Assembly: GCA_964539785.1 (NCBI GenBank)
Contig: CAZIJQ010000064.1
Location: forward strand, 1-11,862
DNA length: 11,862 bases
Reading direction: 5' to 3'
Source: JABMPO01 sp964539785
Lineage (GTDB): Bacteria > Fidelibacterota > Marinisomatia > Marinisomatales > TCS56
A program made the translations under genes and the position numbers. Shown here one piece after another: positions 1-7,692 of this stretch (the first letter of the stretch is position 1; the number at the start of each line of letters is the position of its first letter). The notes under the pieces were generated by a model. That model was not told the DNA's origin. It worked only from the letters and a program-made list of their open reading frames with translations, and did not search any database.

Positions 1-636
1 TTTGATCGAGAACAAATATTGATATCGCTGGGATTGGACCCCGCAAAAAACACGGTGGTATTTGCGCCAACTTATAAACCAACCTGCATATACGAAATCA
101 AGGATACGATTTTTGAAGCGACTAAAGAATATAATTTAATTATCAAACTCCACCATTATGCCTGGTCCGGTAAATTTGCTCGGCACAGTCAACATCGCAT
201 ATTTGAACGACAAATTGCCAAGTATCCCAACGCCGTTCTGATACCCCAATCTAACTATAATATTCTCCCATTGCTTTACGTTGCCGATACCCTTTTATCT
301 GAGGCATCCGGGGCAATCACAGAATTCCTCGCAACCGGGAAAATTGGTATTATTTATAATCTTAATCATAATCGCTTAAAACATTCTGATGGTGAAAATT
401 TACTGACCTTGAATAACCGGGAATATCTCAAAGAATCTTTTGTTCATATTGATAATCCCGATGAATTGGAGTCAGGGATTTACGAAGCCATTAATCCGGA
501 TTTAGCCCGACTGGAGGCAGCCCGGCGGGATCGCGACCGGTTTTTTTACAAATTGGATGGACTGGCTGCCGAAAGAACAAAAATTGAAATCGAACGCTTA
601 TTTTCAGAAGGTACCCATTTCAATCCTATTAAATAA
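1..636 (+). CDS. CDP-glycerol glycerophosphotransferase-family protein, C-terminal part (5' end outside window)
   Basis: The reading frame is open from base 1 to the stop at 634-636, leaving 211 visible codons. Upstream residues FDREQI continue in frame before the first possible start (TTG at 19), so the gene is cut by the window edge and does not start here. The visible part resembles the nucleotide-binding half of the TagB/TagF-type (Glyphos_transf) fold. It has an APTYK segment near the left end, an IIKLHHY segment resembling the family's 'K-H' motif, and a late LLYVADTLLSEASGAITEF stretch that matches the family pattern 'aD-llt(D/E)-SS--(F/E)fl' before a GK-I--Y strand. Enzymes of this family transfer glycerol phosphate or related polyol phosphates from a CDP donor onto cell-surface polymers; some homologues only act in surface-glycan clusters. 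The acceptor cannot be told from this fragment. A related GT-B enzyme such as a UDP-GlcNAc 2-epimerase-like protein is the alternative. No hairpin terminator is obvious after the stop. Confidence 0.72.
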   Translation, partial: FDREQILISLGLDPAKNTVVFAPTYKPTCIYEIKDTIFEATKEYNLIIKLHHYAWSGKFARHSQHRIFERQIAKYPNAVLIPQSNYNILPLLYVADTLLSEASGAITEFLATGKIGIIYNLNHNRLKHSDGENLLTLNNREYLKESFVHIDNPDELESGIYEAINPDLARLEAARRDRDRFFYKLDGLAAERTKIEIERLFSEGTHFNPIK

Positions 637-928
637 CCAATCAATTATAGGGATATTATCATCAGAAATTGTAACGAATTTTTACTCCTTTTACTCGCAT
701 GCTATTAATAACGGAATTTAAATTTTTACCGCAAAAGCATAGACATAATGCACAGATTGCTGAAATCTAAATTTATTGATTTACCCAACCTGTTGAATTC
801 CATTTTGAAAATGGTATTAAGCAGATGAAATCCAAACCAATTTTCCTAACAAAACCAGCCATAAATGTCAAATTTTCAATTACTGATAATGACTGCATTA
901 ACCCCGTTTTCATAAAAGGAGTATCCCA
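637..928. other. AT-rich intergenic region upstream of the malic enzyme gene
   Basis: About 290 bases with no convincing ORF or RNA gene. It holds the candidate promoter/operator at 793-820 and the strong Shine-Dalgarno of the malic enzyme gene at 916-921. Nothing else stands out apart from general AT richness. Confidence 0.6.
793..820 (+). promoter_or_regulatory. Candidate promoter with an embedded perfect dyad (possible operator)
   Basis: TTGAAT (793-798) and TATTAA (815-820) are separated by 16 nt, a loose sigma70-like arrangement about 110 nt before the malic enzyme start. The spacer contains a perfect inverted repeat, CCATTTT-G-AAAATGG (800-814). A dyad between the -35 and -10 elements is a classic place for a repressor site, but the -10 match is poor and AT-rich sequence makes chance dyads common. 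If the host uses Bacteroidota-type promoters, the sigma70 reading does not apply. Confidence 0.25.
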
Positions 929-2380
929 ATGAGTGTAGATCTGAAACTTGAAAATCTGGATAAATTATTCCCGGATAACTTTACTCAGGAACAAGTTGCG
1001 AAAGCGAAAACCCTGTTTCTTAAACAACTGGCGTTGACTGCTCATAAGTTCTATGGCGGTAAAATGCAGACCGCGCCCAAAGCCGGTGTATTCGGTTTTA
1101 ACTGGTTTAACGTTTGGTACACACCTGGTGTATCAAAAATTTCTACCACTATCAGAGATGATAATGACACCAGTTTCGATTTGTCAAACCGAGGTAACCT
1201 GGTTGCTGTGGTGAGTGACTCCACCCGCGTATTGGGCGATGGTAATTGTACTCCTCCCGGTGGTCTGGGTGTAATGGAGGGTAAAGCCTTTTTAATGAAA
1301 TACCTCGGTGGTGTTGATGCAACTGCCCTGTGTATGGATAGCCGTAATGCTGATGGTGAACATGATCCGGACGTGATCATTGAATTCGTAAAACGACTCC
1401 AACCCAGTTTCGGCGCTATCAATCTGGAAGATATTTCGCAGCCAAATTGTTATAAAGTACTGGACACATTGCGGGAAGAATGCGATATCCCGGTCTGGCA
1501 TGATGATGCCCAGGGTACCGGCTCAGTTACCGTTGCCGGATTAATAAACGCTTTAAAAGTGGCTGGCAAGGAAATGGGCGCTGTGCGCATAGTAATGCTG
1601 GGAGCCGGCGCTTCCAATACTACGATTGCCCGCCTGATGATCAAAGCAGGAGCCGACCCGCAGAAAATGGTTCTGTTTGACTCAAAGGGATCATTGAGCA
1701 CCAATCGTGAAGATCTCAAAGCCGATCCTCGTTTCTATCGCAAATGGGAACTTTGCGAATCGACCAATCCAGAAGCTTTTCCGGACATGGCAACGGCCTG
1801 CAAAGGCGCTGACGTCTTGATCGCCCTGTCCAAACCGGGACCGGACACGGTCAAACCGGAATGGATCAGCGTAATGGCCGAAAAATCGATTGTTTTTACC
1901 TGTGCCAATCCGGTACCGGAAATCTACCCCTACGCCGCCAAAGAAGCCGGTGCTTATATCGTAGCTACCGGTCGCGGAGATTTTCCCAATCAGGTTAATA
2001 ATTCCCTGGGATTCCCGGCCATTCTAAAAGGTGCTTTAATGGTGCGAGCACGCAAGATTACCGACGAAATGGCCATTACAGCCGCTCGGTCATTGGCACG
2101 GTTTGCGGAAGAAAAAGGACTTAGCTCAGAGTACATTATTCCAACGATGGAAGAAGCCGGTGTATTTCCTTACGAAGCAGCCGATGTAGCTATGCAGGCT
2201 ATCAAAGATGGTGTCGCCAGAATTGAAATGACTCGGGAAGAAGCCTATGCCAGCGCTGAAAAAGATATTACCTATGCCCGTAGTATGACCGACAATCTGA
2301 TTGCCAATGATTTCATCAAAGAACCACCGACTGAACTGATTGAAGCCGCTTTGAAATCCGCGATTGAAGAAGTCAGTTAA
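929..2380 (+). CDS. Malic enzyme (NAD(P)-dependent, oxaloacetate-decarboxylating), short form
   Basis: Predicted to catalyse oxidative decarboxylation of malate to pyruvate and CO2 with reduction of NAD(P), in the cytosol. The 483-residue protein has the N-terminal malic domain with YTPGV (catalytic Tyr64), the MEGK segment (general-base Lys119), the NLED acidic pair (Glu167/Asp168) and HDDAQGTG (metal-ligand Asp near 192). A Rossmann domain follows with GAGASN (225-230), an acidic residue ending the next strand (FDSKG, Asp251), TCANPVPEI, and the conserved GRGDFPNQVNN-LGFPA block (348-364). It lacks the C-terminal phosphotransacetylase-like domain found in long MaeB enzymes. ATG at 929 is preceded by AAGGAG (916-921) with a 7-nt spacer, so the start is secure. 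The gene is flanked by a 290-nt leader and a palindromic stem downstream, so it is probably monocistronic. NAD versus NADP preference cannot be decided with confidence from the motifs. Confidence 0.93.
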   Translation: MSVDLKLENLDKLFPDNFTQEQVAKAKTLFLKQLALTAHKFYGGKMQTAPKAGVFGFNWFNVWYTPGVSKISTTIRDDNDTSFDLSNRGNLVAVVSDSTRVLGDGNCTPPGGLGVMEGKAFLMKYLGGVDATALCMDSRNADGEHDPDVIIEFVKRLQPSFGAINLEDISQPNCYKVLDTLREECDIPVWHDDAQGTGSVTVAGLINALKVAGKEMGAVRIVMLGAGASNTTIARLMIKAGADPQKMVLFDSKGSLSTNREDLKADPRFYRKWELCESTNPEAFPDMATACKGADVLIALSKPGPDTVKPEWISVMAEKSIVFTCANPVPEIYPYAAKEAGAYIVATGRGDFPNQVNNSLGFPAILKGALMVRARKITDEMAITAARSLARFAEEKGLSSEYIIPTMEEAGVFPYEAADVAMQAIKDGVARIEMTREEAYASAEKDITYARSMTDNLIANDFIKEPPTELIEAALKSAIEEVS

Positions 2381-2402
2381 TTCTTGATTAATATTATGTA
2401 AG

Positions 2403-2420
2403 GGCACAGCGCGCTGTGCC
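2403..2420. terminator. Palindromic stem between convergent genes, likely terminator
   Basis: GGCACAGCGCGCTGTGCC is a perfect 18-nt GC-rich palindrome starting 22 nt after the malic enzyme stop. On the plus strand it is followed by TTTACTATATTTTACT, an imperfect T-rich tract, so it should work best as a terminator for the malic enzyme. The minus-strand peptidase ends at 2432, just 11 nt away, and the palindrome could also serve that gene, but the T-tract on that side is weak. Confidence 0.7.
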
Positions 2421-2431
2421 TTTACTATATT

Positions 2432-4695
2432 TTACTCCACTCCCAACTGCCACAGCAGAAAAGAAATCTGGTCGGTACGGCTTTCAATATCTTTGCTGGC
2501 AGGCTTGCCCTTACTATGACCCGCGTTGCTTTCGTAACGCAAAATTATTGGTCGGTTGCCGGTGTTTTTCTTTTGTAGCAGGGCGGTCATTTTGCAGGCG
2601 TGCATAGGATCAACCCGGGAATCATATTCACTGGTGGTAAACATGGTAGCCGGATAATCGGTATATGACTTGACATTATGGTAGGGTGAGTAAGTGTAAA
2701 TAAATTTGAACTGCTCAGGATCATCCGNNNNNNNNNNNNNNNNNNNNNNNNNNNNNNNNNNNNNNNNNNNNNNNNNNNNNNNNNNNNNNNNNNNNNNNNN
2801 NNNNNNNNNNNNNNNNNNNNNNNNNNNACATTATGGTAGGGTGAGTAAGTGTAAATAAATTTGAACTGCTCAGGATCATCCGCTGAACCAAATTCCGGTA
2901 TCCACAAGCGGGCAATACTGAATTTGTGATAACGAATCATATCCAACAGTGGCACCGCGCAAACTGCTGCCTGCCATAAATCTGGACGCTGAGTGATCGC
3001 TGCACCAACCAGTAATCCCCCATTGCTGCCCCCCATAATCGCCAATTTACTTGAACTGGTATAATTATTTTCAATTAACCATTCACCAGCAGCAATAAAG
3101 TCTGAATAACTATTCTGTTTTTTCTCTAACCGGGCAGCTTCATGCCAGTCGCGGCCGTATTCGCCTCCGCCCCGGATGTTGGCAACGGCGTACGCTCCAC
3201 CAGCCTTGAGCCAGGGAATAACGGTTTTGCTGAAATATGGATTTAATGAGCTATCAAATCCACCATAACCATAAAGCAACGTGGGGGCATCGCCGGTAAA
3301 AGACAAATCCTTATCATGGATAATAAACATCGGAATTGCAGTACCATCCGGCGAGCTATAAAACACCTGTTTCACAATATATGGCGTCAGGTCCACCACC
3401 AACTCAGGTTGGTTGTGAATACTGAGTTGATCGGTGAACAAATCAAAATGGAAAATTGTCGGTTGATAGGCAAATGATTCAAAGTCAAAGAATAGATCGT
3501 ATGAACGAGGCTTGCCGCTAATCTTATCGATTGATCCCATTGTTGGCATGGGGATTTCCCATTTTCGTTTACCATCCAGGGAATACATCCATAAATGGGA
3601 AACCACATCTTCCATGGTAACCACTGCTAACTGGCCATAGGTAAAAGTAAATTTGTCCAACCGGGCGGCTGATTCCGGGATAATCTCGTGCCAGTTTAAA
3701 AGCTCAAGTTGGTCAATTCGCGTCCGCATAATTTTAAAGCGTGGCGCGTTAAGATTTGTAAGCAGGTAAATTTCGTGATCAAAAATATCCGCTTCAAATC
3801 TGCCATCTAATCCCACCGCCAAAGGCAATAATTCAGACGGCTTATTTATGGGCATTAGATACAGATCATTAATCGTCCAATTTATCGAAACTGAAATAAA
3901 CAGGTAATTATTGTCTGATGAAGGATAGGCATCCACCCAGTCTTCTTTCCCCAGGTCAGCGCCAAAGATCATGGGATCTTCACGCCAGGTTGTATCGGTA
4001 ATGTCGTGGTAATATAACCGCCGGAAATAATATTCATCGCCTTCCGGGACCGTACCGGGTTCGGGATAGCGTACATAATAAAAACCAGTTTCATCAGGTA
4101 GCCAGGCGACCGAACTGGCCCTGGTATATGGAATTGTCAAATGTAAATCTTCCATTGCATCAACAGACCTGATTTTCAGATTGCTGATTTCCGAACCTCC
4201 CGGAGAATAGCCATAAGCCAGGAATTTTCCAGTAGGTGAAGGATAGTCCCAATCCAACCCCACGGTTCCATCAACACTGAATGTATTCGGATCAAGGATA
4301 ATTTGTTCATCAACACCGGGATAATTATCGGTAAAATACATTACCGGATGATTTTGCCCCTGTTTTTGGCGAGTATAAAAATAACGCTGGCCATATATAA
4401 ACGGAGTTGACATCGAGGGCATGGAATAAAGTTGCGAGATAGTTTCTTTGATTTCTGCGCGGGCTGGCAATGAATCCAATATTGATCGGCTAAAGACTGT
4501 TTGCTGCTTAACCCAATCTACCGTAGATGAATCGCTACCATTTTCCAGCCAACGATAATCATCCGAAATGCGAATGCCGTGCAATTCATCGATTACCGTC
4601 TCAATCTTTGATTCCGGATATTGCCACTGGGCTAAAATGCCCTCCGCCATCAATAGAATTAGAAAATATTTTAAAATTCTGGTATTTACATTCAC
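2432..4695 (-). CDS. Secreted prolyl oligopeptidase (S9 family), interrupted by an assembly gap
   Basis: Serine peptidase predicted to cleave short peptides after proline outside the cytoplasm. Residues 1-22 look like a signal peptide (Arg/Lys, then FLILLMAEGILA, cleavage before QW). A beta-propeller domain spans roughly 60-430 and an alpha/beta-hydrolase domain follows, with nucleophile Ser557 in GGSNGG and the family's NIRGGGEYG. A 100-N gap (2728-2827) interrupts the gene. The literal frame runs through the Ns into a meaningless C-terminus, but collapsing the flanking 55-nt duplicates shifts the frame by exactly the needed amount. It then joins SPYHN to VKSYTDYPATM and the true C-terminus, giving 702 residues with Asp640 (YDSRV) and His675 (AGHSKGKP) to complete the triad. 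The start is GTG at 4695 with GGAG (4706-4703) 7 nt upstream; an ATG 4 nt further in is out of frame. The length is normal for the family. Confidence 0.92.
2673..2727. repeat. 55-nt duplicate, left copy, ending at the N gap
   Basis: Identical over all 55 bases to 2828-2882. It ends at the last base before the Ns. On the minus strand it encodes the DDPEQFKFIYTYSPYHN stretch of the peptidase. Interpreted as the overlap between two contig ends that the scaffolder did not merge; a real biological duplication would be unlikely to start and stop exactly at the gap edges. Confidence 0.93.
2728..2827. other. Assembly gap (100 Ns)
   Basis: Exactly 100 consecutive Ns, the usual placeholder for a gap of unknown size. 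It lies in the 3' part of the peptidase gene. The flanks are identical 55-nt sequences that abut the Ns on both sides, so the true gap length is probably negative: the contig ends overlap and no sequence is missing. Confidence 0.97.
2828..2882. repeat. 55-nt duplicate, right copy, starting at the N gap
   Basis: The second copy of the 55-nt sequence at 2673-2727, starting at the first base after the Ns. The offset between copies is 155 nt. Removing 155 nt moves the frame of the upstream peptidase part (first codon base at positions divisible by 3) onto the frame of its C-terminal part (remainder 1), as a true single-copy sequence would. Confidence 0.93.
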
Positions 4696-4973
4696 AAATT
4701 TTCTCCGGTATTACAGGAAATAATTTAAGATAATTTCCATCAGTCTGTCCGCTGTTTAATTATTCTAATTTTAGAGTCTGTTTCGCTTGCTTGATATATT
4801 CTACCACTTTTAAAATCAGGATAACAAGGTCTTATTATAATAATTCAATTCCTGACAAATTGCGCAAATACTGTAGAACTGATAGACAAAATTATAGCAT
4901 AAAATTTCAATTTAAAGATTTTTCTATTACATTCAACCAACCCATTAATCCAACCTTTCAACTGGTGCCATAA
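4696..4973. other. Divergent intergenic region between peptidase and hydrogenase operon
   Basis: About 280 nt of strongly AT-rich sequence that must hold the promoters of both the minus-strand peptidase and the plus-strand hydrogenase operon. It contains the AT-only palindrome TTATTATAATAA (4832-4843) and the short dyad TTGCGCAA (4860-4867). No clear minus-strand promoter could be picked. A 60-codon open frame ending at 4973 has a TTG start without a ribosome site and no recognisable features, so it is not called as a gene. Confidence 0.6.
4852..4879 (+). promoter_or_regulatory. Candidate promoter of the hydrogenase operon
   Basis: CTGACA (4852-4857) matches the sigma70 -35 consensus at 5 of 6 positions. 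TAGAAC (4874-4879) matches the -10 at 4 of 6, with a 16-nt spacer. The perfect 8-nt dyad TTGCGCAA (4860-4867) sits inside the spacer. A further inverted pair, CAATT (4846-4850) and AATTG (4858-4862), spans the -35. The site is about 95 nt before the first hydrogenase codon. No FNR-type TTGAT-N4-ATCAA site was found in this region. This is a suggestion only. Confidence 0.25.
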
Positions 4974-6023
4974 ATGAAGAAATACAATCTACTGCTACAA
5001 AATATTCCTGATTTTGTATCGCATCTGCAAGCACAGGGCGAAGTCCTTGCTCCGCACAAGAAGGGGGATAATTCATTCAGCTTTGACAAAGTGACCAATG
5101 CCAATAATGTAATATTGGACTACAATCGGACATTACAATCGATCAGGAAGTTTTTCCTGCCGCCGACCGAACGCCTGCTGAACTATTCCCTGAATGAAAA
5201 TACGTTCACTAAAGTGGAAATTGAGAATAATCAAAGAATTTTTCTCGGGGTTCATTCTTATGACATGCAAGCGGTACTGAAATTGGATTTCAATTTCAGT
5301 GATCGTATGCCAGAAGCAAATTATTTGAAACGGCGTGAAAATTGTACTTTTATCGGCATTTCTTTCGAGCCTGATGATTTTCATTTCAGTCGATCTGTAG
5401 GAATCACTGTTGAAGACACTGAAGGATTCGATCTTTTCCTAAATCACCATGAAAATGGTTATGAAGTTCAGGTTTTGACCGAGCGGGGTGAGGAAATCAT
5501 CAAAGGTTTTAAAGCTCTGGGGAATGCGCCGAAATTGGCGGAAACCAACCGTCAATTCAAAAATAAAATCAAATTTAATTATAATCGTTTGCCCGAGGTA
5601 ATGGAACAATCCTGGAAGTCACCGGTCTGGGATGAAGTAGCCCAACGTTGTGTTGGCTGCGGAACCTGCACCCTGGTTTGTCCCACCTGTTACTGCTTCA
5701 ATATGGTTGATAATGTCGATCTCAAACTAACCGATGGCACCCGCGATCGGCATTGGGACAGTTGCATGCTGAATAGTTTTGCAGCGGTTGCCGGCGGTGA
5801 AAATTTCAGGGAAAGTCTGGCGGAGCGGCAGCGCCACCGCGTTTACCGTAGATTTAAATATATCACTGATAAAACCGGTGATCCCTGGTGTGTAGGTTGT
5901 GGTCGCTGCGCTGCTTATTGCACGGCTGGTATTAGCATTGTTGAAATCATAAATCAGCTCAGCGATGAATTTGAGCAGAATTATCTTAGAAAATCAGCCG
6001 CTCCTGTCAAGCAAATTATATAA
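4974..6023 (+). CDS. hydB: Group 3b [NiFe] hydrogenase (sulfhydrogenase) beta subunit, Fe-S protein
   Basis: Electron-transfer subunit of a cytosolic NAD(P)-linked hydrogenase, homologous to the Pyrococcus sulfhydrogenase beta subunit and to AsrA of anaerobic sulfite reductase. The N-terminal two thirds (1-215) is the family domain and has only one Cys (124). The C-terminal third carries two ferredoxin-like cluster motifs: Cys226, 229, 232 and 236 (CVGCGTCTLVCP), with extra Cys239 and Cys241, and Cys306, 309, 312 and 316 (CVGCGRCAAYC). The second motif ends in C-T-A-G, without the Pro that often follows the last Cys. At 349 residues the length suits the family. The ATG overlaps a TAAATG string and has only a weak GGTG at 4964-4967 as ribosome site. 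It is the first gene of the operon, 12 nt from the gamma gene. The hyd symbols follow the Pyrococcus scheme and do not refer to [FeFe] hydrogenase genes. Confidence 0.92.
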   Translation: MKKYNLLLQNIPDFVSHLQAQGEVLAPHKKGDNSFSFDKVTNANNVILDYNRTLQSIRKFFLPPTERLLNYSLNENTFTKVEIENNQRIFLGVHSYDMQAVLKLDFNFSDRMPEANYLKRRENCTFIGISFEPDDFHFSRSVGITVEDTEGFDLFLNHHENGYEVQVLTERGEEIIKGFKALGNAPKLAETNRQFKNKIKFNYNRLPEVMEQSWKSPVWDEVAQRCVGCGTCTLVCPTCYCFNMVDNVDLKLTDGTRDRHWDSCMLNSFAAVAGGENFRESLAERQRHRVYRRFKYITDKTGDPWCVGCGRCAAYCTAGISIVEIINQLSDEFEQNYLRKSAAPVKQII

Positions 6024-6035
6024 GGAAGTTTGATT

Positions 6036-6881
6036 ATGACGTTATCCACACAGGAACATAATCCCAGGGATCTATACTACCCGGAAATGGCGGAAATCAC
6101 GGCCATAAAACAGTTCACCGAGTTGGAAAAATGGTATGAAATCACCCTGCCGGGCGGCAGAGAATTAGGTCATCAGCCCGGTCAATTCGCCCTCTTCTCA
6201 CTTTTTGGTATTGGTGAAGCCGCCATATCAATCTGCTCCGCACCTTCCAAAAAAGGTGCTTTTGATATCTGCGTCAGAAAAGTTGGTATGTTAACCGAAA
6301 AATTACACCAGCTGGAGATTGGTCAAAAAATTGGTGTTCGCGGTCCTTTTGGGACTGGCTTCCCGGTTGATGATTTTAAGGGCAAGGATATTCTAATTAT
6401 CGGGGGTGGAATCGGTATTGTGCCATTACGTTCACTAATTAATCATGTGATTGATAATCGCGACGATTTCGGTCGTCTGATCATCCTCTACGGAGCAAAG
6501 AATCCCCAGGAATTGTTGTTCCCGGAAGAATTACAGAAATGGACTGACAATCCCCGGATCGAATACCAGGTAACCGTGGATCAGGGTTCACTTGAATGGC
6601 AAGGAAACACTGGTGTTATTACCACATTGATCCCCGGTCTAAACCTGGACCTTGACAACACAATTACCGCCATAGTTGGTCCTCCCGTCATGTACAAATT
6701 TGTCCTGATGGCCCTTAAATCCAAACGCTTACCGGATGAGAATATTTATATGTCGCTGGAACGGAGAATGAAATGTGGCGTCGGCAAATGCGGACATTGC
6801 CAGATCAACGACAGCTATGTATGCCTGGATGGTCCGGTGTACCATTTCCCTGACATTAAAAATCTACCGGAGGCTATCTGA
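6036..6881 (+). CDS. hydG: Group 3b [NiFe] hydrogenase gamma subunit, FAD/NAD(P)-binding with [2Fe-2S] site
   Basis: Diaphorase subunit that passes electrons between the Fe-S chain and NAD(P)(H). The 281 residues follow the ferredoxin-NADP reductase / DHODH electron-transfer-subunit plan. There is an FAD-binding barrel with the AISICSAP segment (63-70) and GPFGTGFP (103-110). The nucleotide-binding domain has GGGIGIVPLRSL (123-134) and GPP (215-217). A C-terminal [2Fe-2S] motif has Cys247, 252, 255 and 263 (C-x4-C-x2-C-x7-C). ATG at 6036 is chosen over an in-frame TTG at 6030 because AGGAAG (6023-6028) is spaced 7 nt from the ATG but only 1 nt from the TTG. This ribosome site starts on the last base of the beta-subunit stop codon. 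The 3' end overlaps the next gene by one base (TGATG), implying coupled translation. NADP versus NAD use is not settled by the sequence alone. Confidence 0.93.
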   Translation: MTLSTQEHNPRDLYYPEMAEITAIKQFTELEKWYEITLPGGRELGHQPGQFALFSLFGIGEAAISICSAPSKKGAFDICVRKVGMLTEKLHQLEIGQKIGVRGPFGTGFPVDDFKGKDILIIGGGIGIVPLRSLINHVIDNRDDFGRLIILYGAKNPQELLFPEELQKWTDNPRIEYQVTVDQGSLEWQGNTGVITTLIPGLNLDLDNTITAIVGPPVMYKFVLMALKSKRLPDENIYMSLERRMKCGVGKCGHCQINDSYVCLDGPVYHFPDIKNLPEAI

Positions 6882-7648
6882 TGACTACCCAGACTGCACC
6901 GAAGACGAAGCCAAAAATCGCCTTATTCGATTTCACATCTTGCGAAGGTTGCCAGTTGAATAAACTTAATCTGGAAAATCATATTCTGGATTTATTGGAG
7001 CATGTAGAAATCGTTGAATTCCGTGAGGCTATGGATGATAGAGCTGATTCTTATGATATCGCTTTTATCGAAGGTTCAATTTCCACACCGACTTGCGTTG
7101 AGCGTATTCATGACATCCGCCGCCGTGCCAAAATCCTGGTTGCCCTAGGTTCCTGTGCTTCAATCGGCGGAATTAATGCCATGAAAAACCTGCAGCCGAT
7201 CGAAGATGTACGCGAGATTGTTTACGGTGAAGATAAATACCTTTTCCCAACCCTGCCCGCCATGCCGGTTTCCGCAATCGTAAAAGTCGATTATGAAATC
7301 CACGGCTGCCCCATGAGTATCCCGGAATTCCTACAGGTCTTTAAAGCCCTGGTGATGGGTAAAGCACCCATCAAACCGGATTCCCCGGTTTGCGTGGAAT
7401 GCAAACTCCGCGAAAACGAGTGCCTTTTCGATCGCGGAATGGTTTGCCTCGGTCCCATTACCCGTAGCGGTTGCGACGCCATCTGTCCCAGCTTCGGGCA
7501 ATTTTGCAGCGGGTGCCGCGGCCTGGTACCCAATCCCAATAGAAATGCTATGCTCGATATTCTCACCGATCACGGTCTATCTGTGCAGGATGCTGAAAAA
7601 AGACTATTGTTGTTTAACAGCTACAAGCAATCGGACACCTTCAAATAA
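6881..7648 (+). CDS. hydD: Group 3b [NiFe] hydrogenase delta (small) subunit
   Basis: Small subunit that carries the proximal and further Fe-S clusters and docks on the NiFe large subunit. In its 255 residues the proximal-cluster ligands are visible as Cys21 and Cys24 (SCEGCQ), Cys92 (GSC) and Cys143 (HGCP). The C-terminal half has Cys171, 174, 181 and 189, then Cys198, 202, 209 and 212 (GCDAICPSFGQFCSGCRG), enough for two more [4Fe-4S] clusters. There is no Tat signal, which agrees with a cytosolic enzyme, and the short length separates it from the longer membrane-uptake small subunits. The start ATG overlaps the gamma stop by one base, with CCGGAGG (6867-6873) as a good ribosome site. It is followed after 44 nt, the largest gap in the operon, by the alpha gene. 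Confidence 0.94.
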   Translation: MTTQTAPKTKPKIALFDFTSCEGCQLNKLNLENHILDLLEHVEIVEFREAMDDRADSYDIAFIEGSISTPTCVERIHDIRRRAKILVALGSCASIGGINAMKNLQPIEDVREIVYGEDKYLFPTLPAMPVSAIVKVDYEIHGCPMSIPEFLQVFKALVMGKAPIKPDSPVCVECKLRENECLFDRGMVCLGPITRSGCDAICPSFGQFCSGCRGLVPNPNRNAMLDILTDHGLSVQDAEKRLLLFNSYKQSDTFK

Positions 7649-7692
7649 CTTAATGCTGCTCGCTTATTGAACAGATTATATAAGGATTTACA

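Noticed and set aside
2416..2607. 63-codon plus-strand ORF after the malic enzyme
   Set aside because: It lies antisense to the peptidase C-terminus, which has clear family motifs, and has no ribosome site of its own.
2587..2727. Literal C-terminus of the peptidase read straight through the Ns (RMILSSSNLF...)
   Set aside because: It is out of frame with the real C-terminus. The other frame gives the conserved Asp/His active-site segments, and collapsing the duplicated 55-mer joins them.
2673..2882. 55-nt direct repeat as a biological duplication or target-site duplication
   Set aside because: Both copies abut the N run exactly, and keeping both breaks the reading frame of a conserved protein. 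No insertion-sequence features are visible.
2432..4695. Peptidase as a frameshifted pseudogene
   Set aside because: The apparent frame change coincides exactly with an assembly gap and a duplicated contig end. No internal stop codon is seen and all triad residues are present.
4791..4973. 60-codon ORF just upstream of the hydrogenase beta gene
   Set aside because: TTG start without a ribosome site, composition typical of AT-rich intergenic DNA, and no recognisable motif. It lies in the expected promoter region.
4696..4973. FNR/CRP-type operator upstream of the hydrogenase operon
   Set aside because: No TTGAT-N4-ATCAA or TGTGA-N6-TCACA match was found by eye. TTGATATATTC near 4791 lacks the second half-site.
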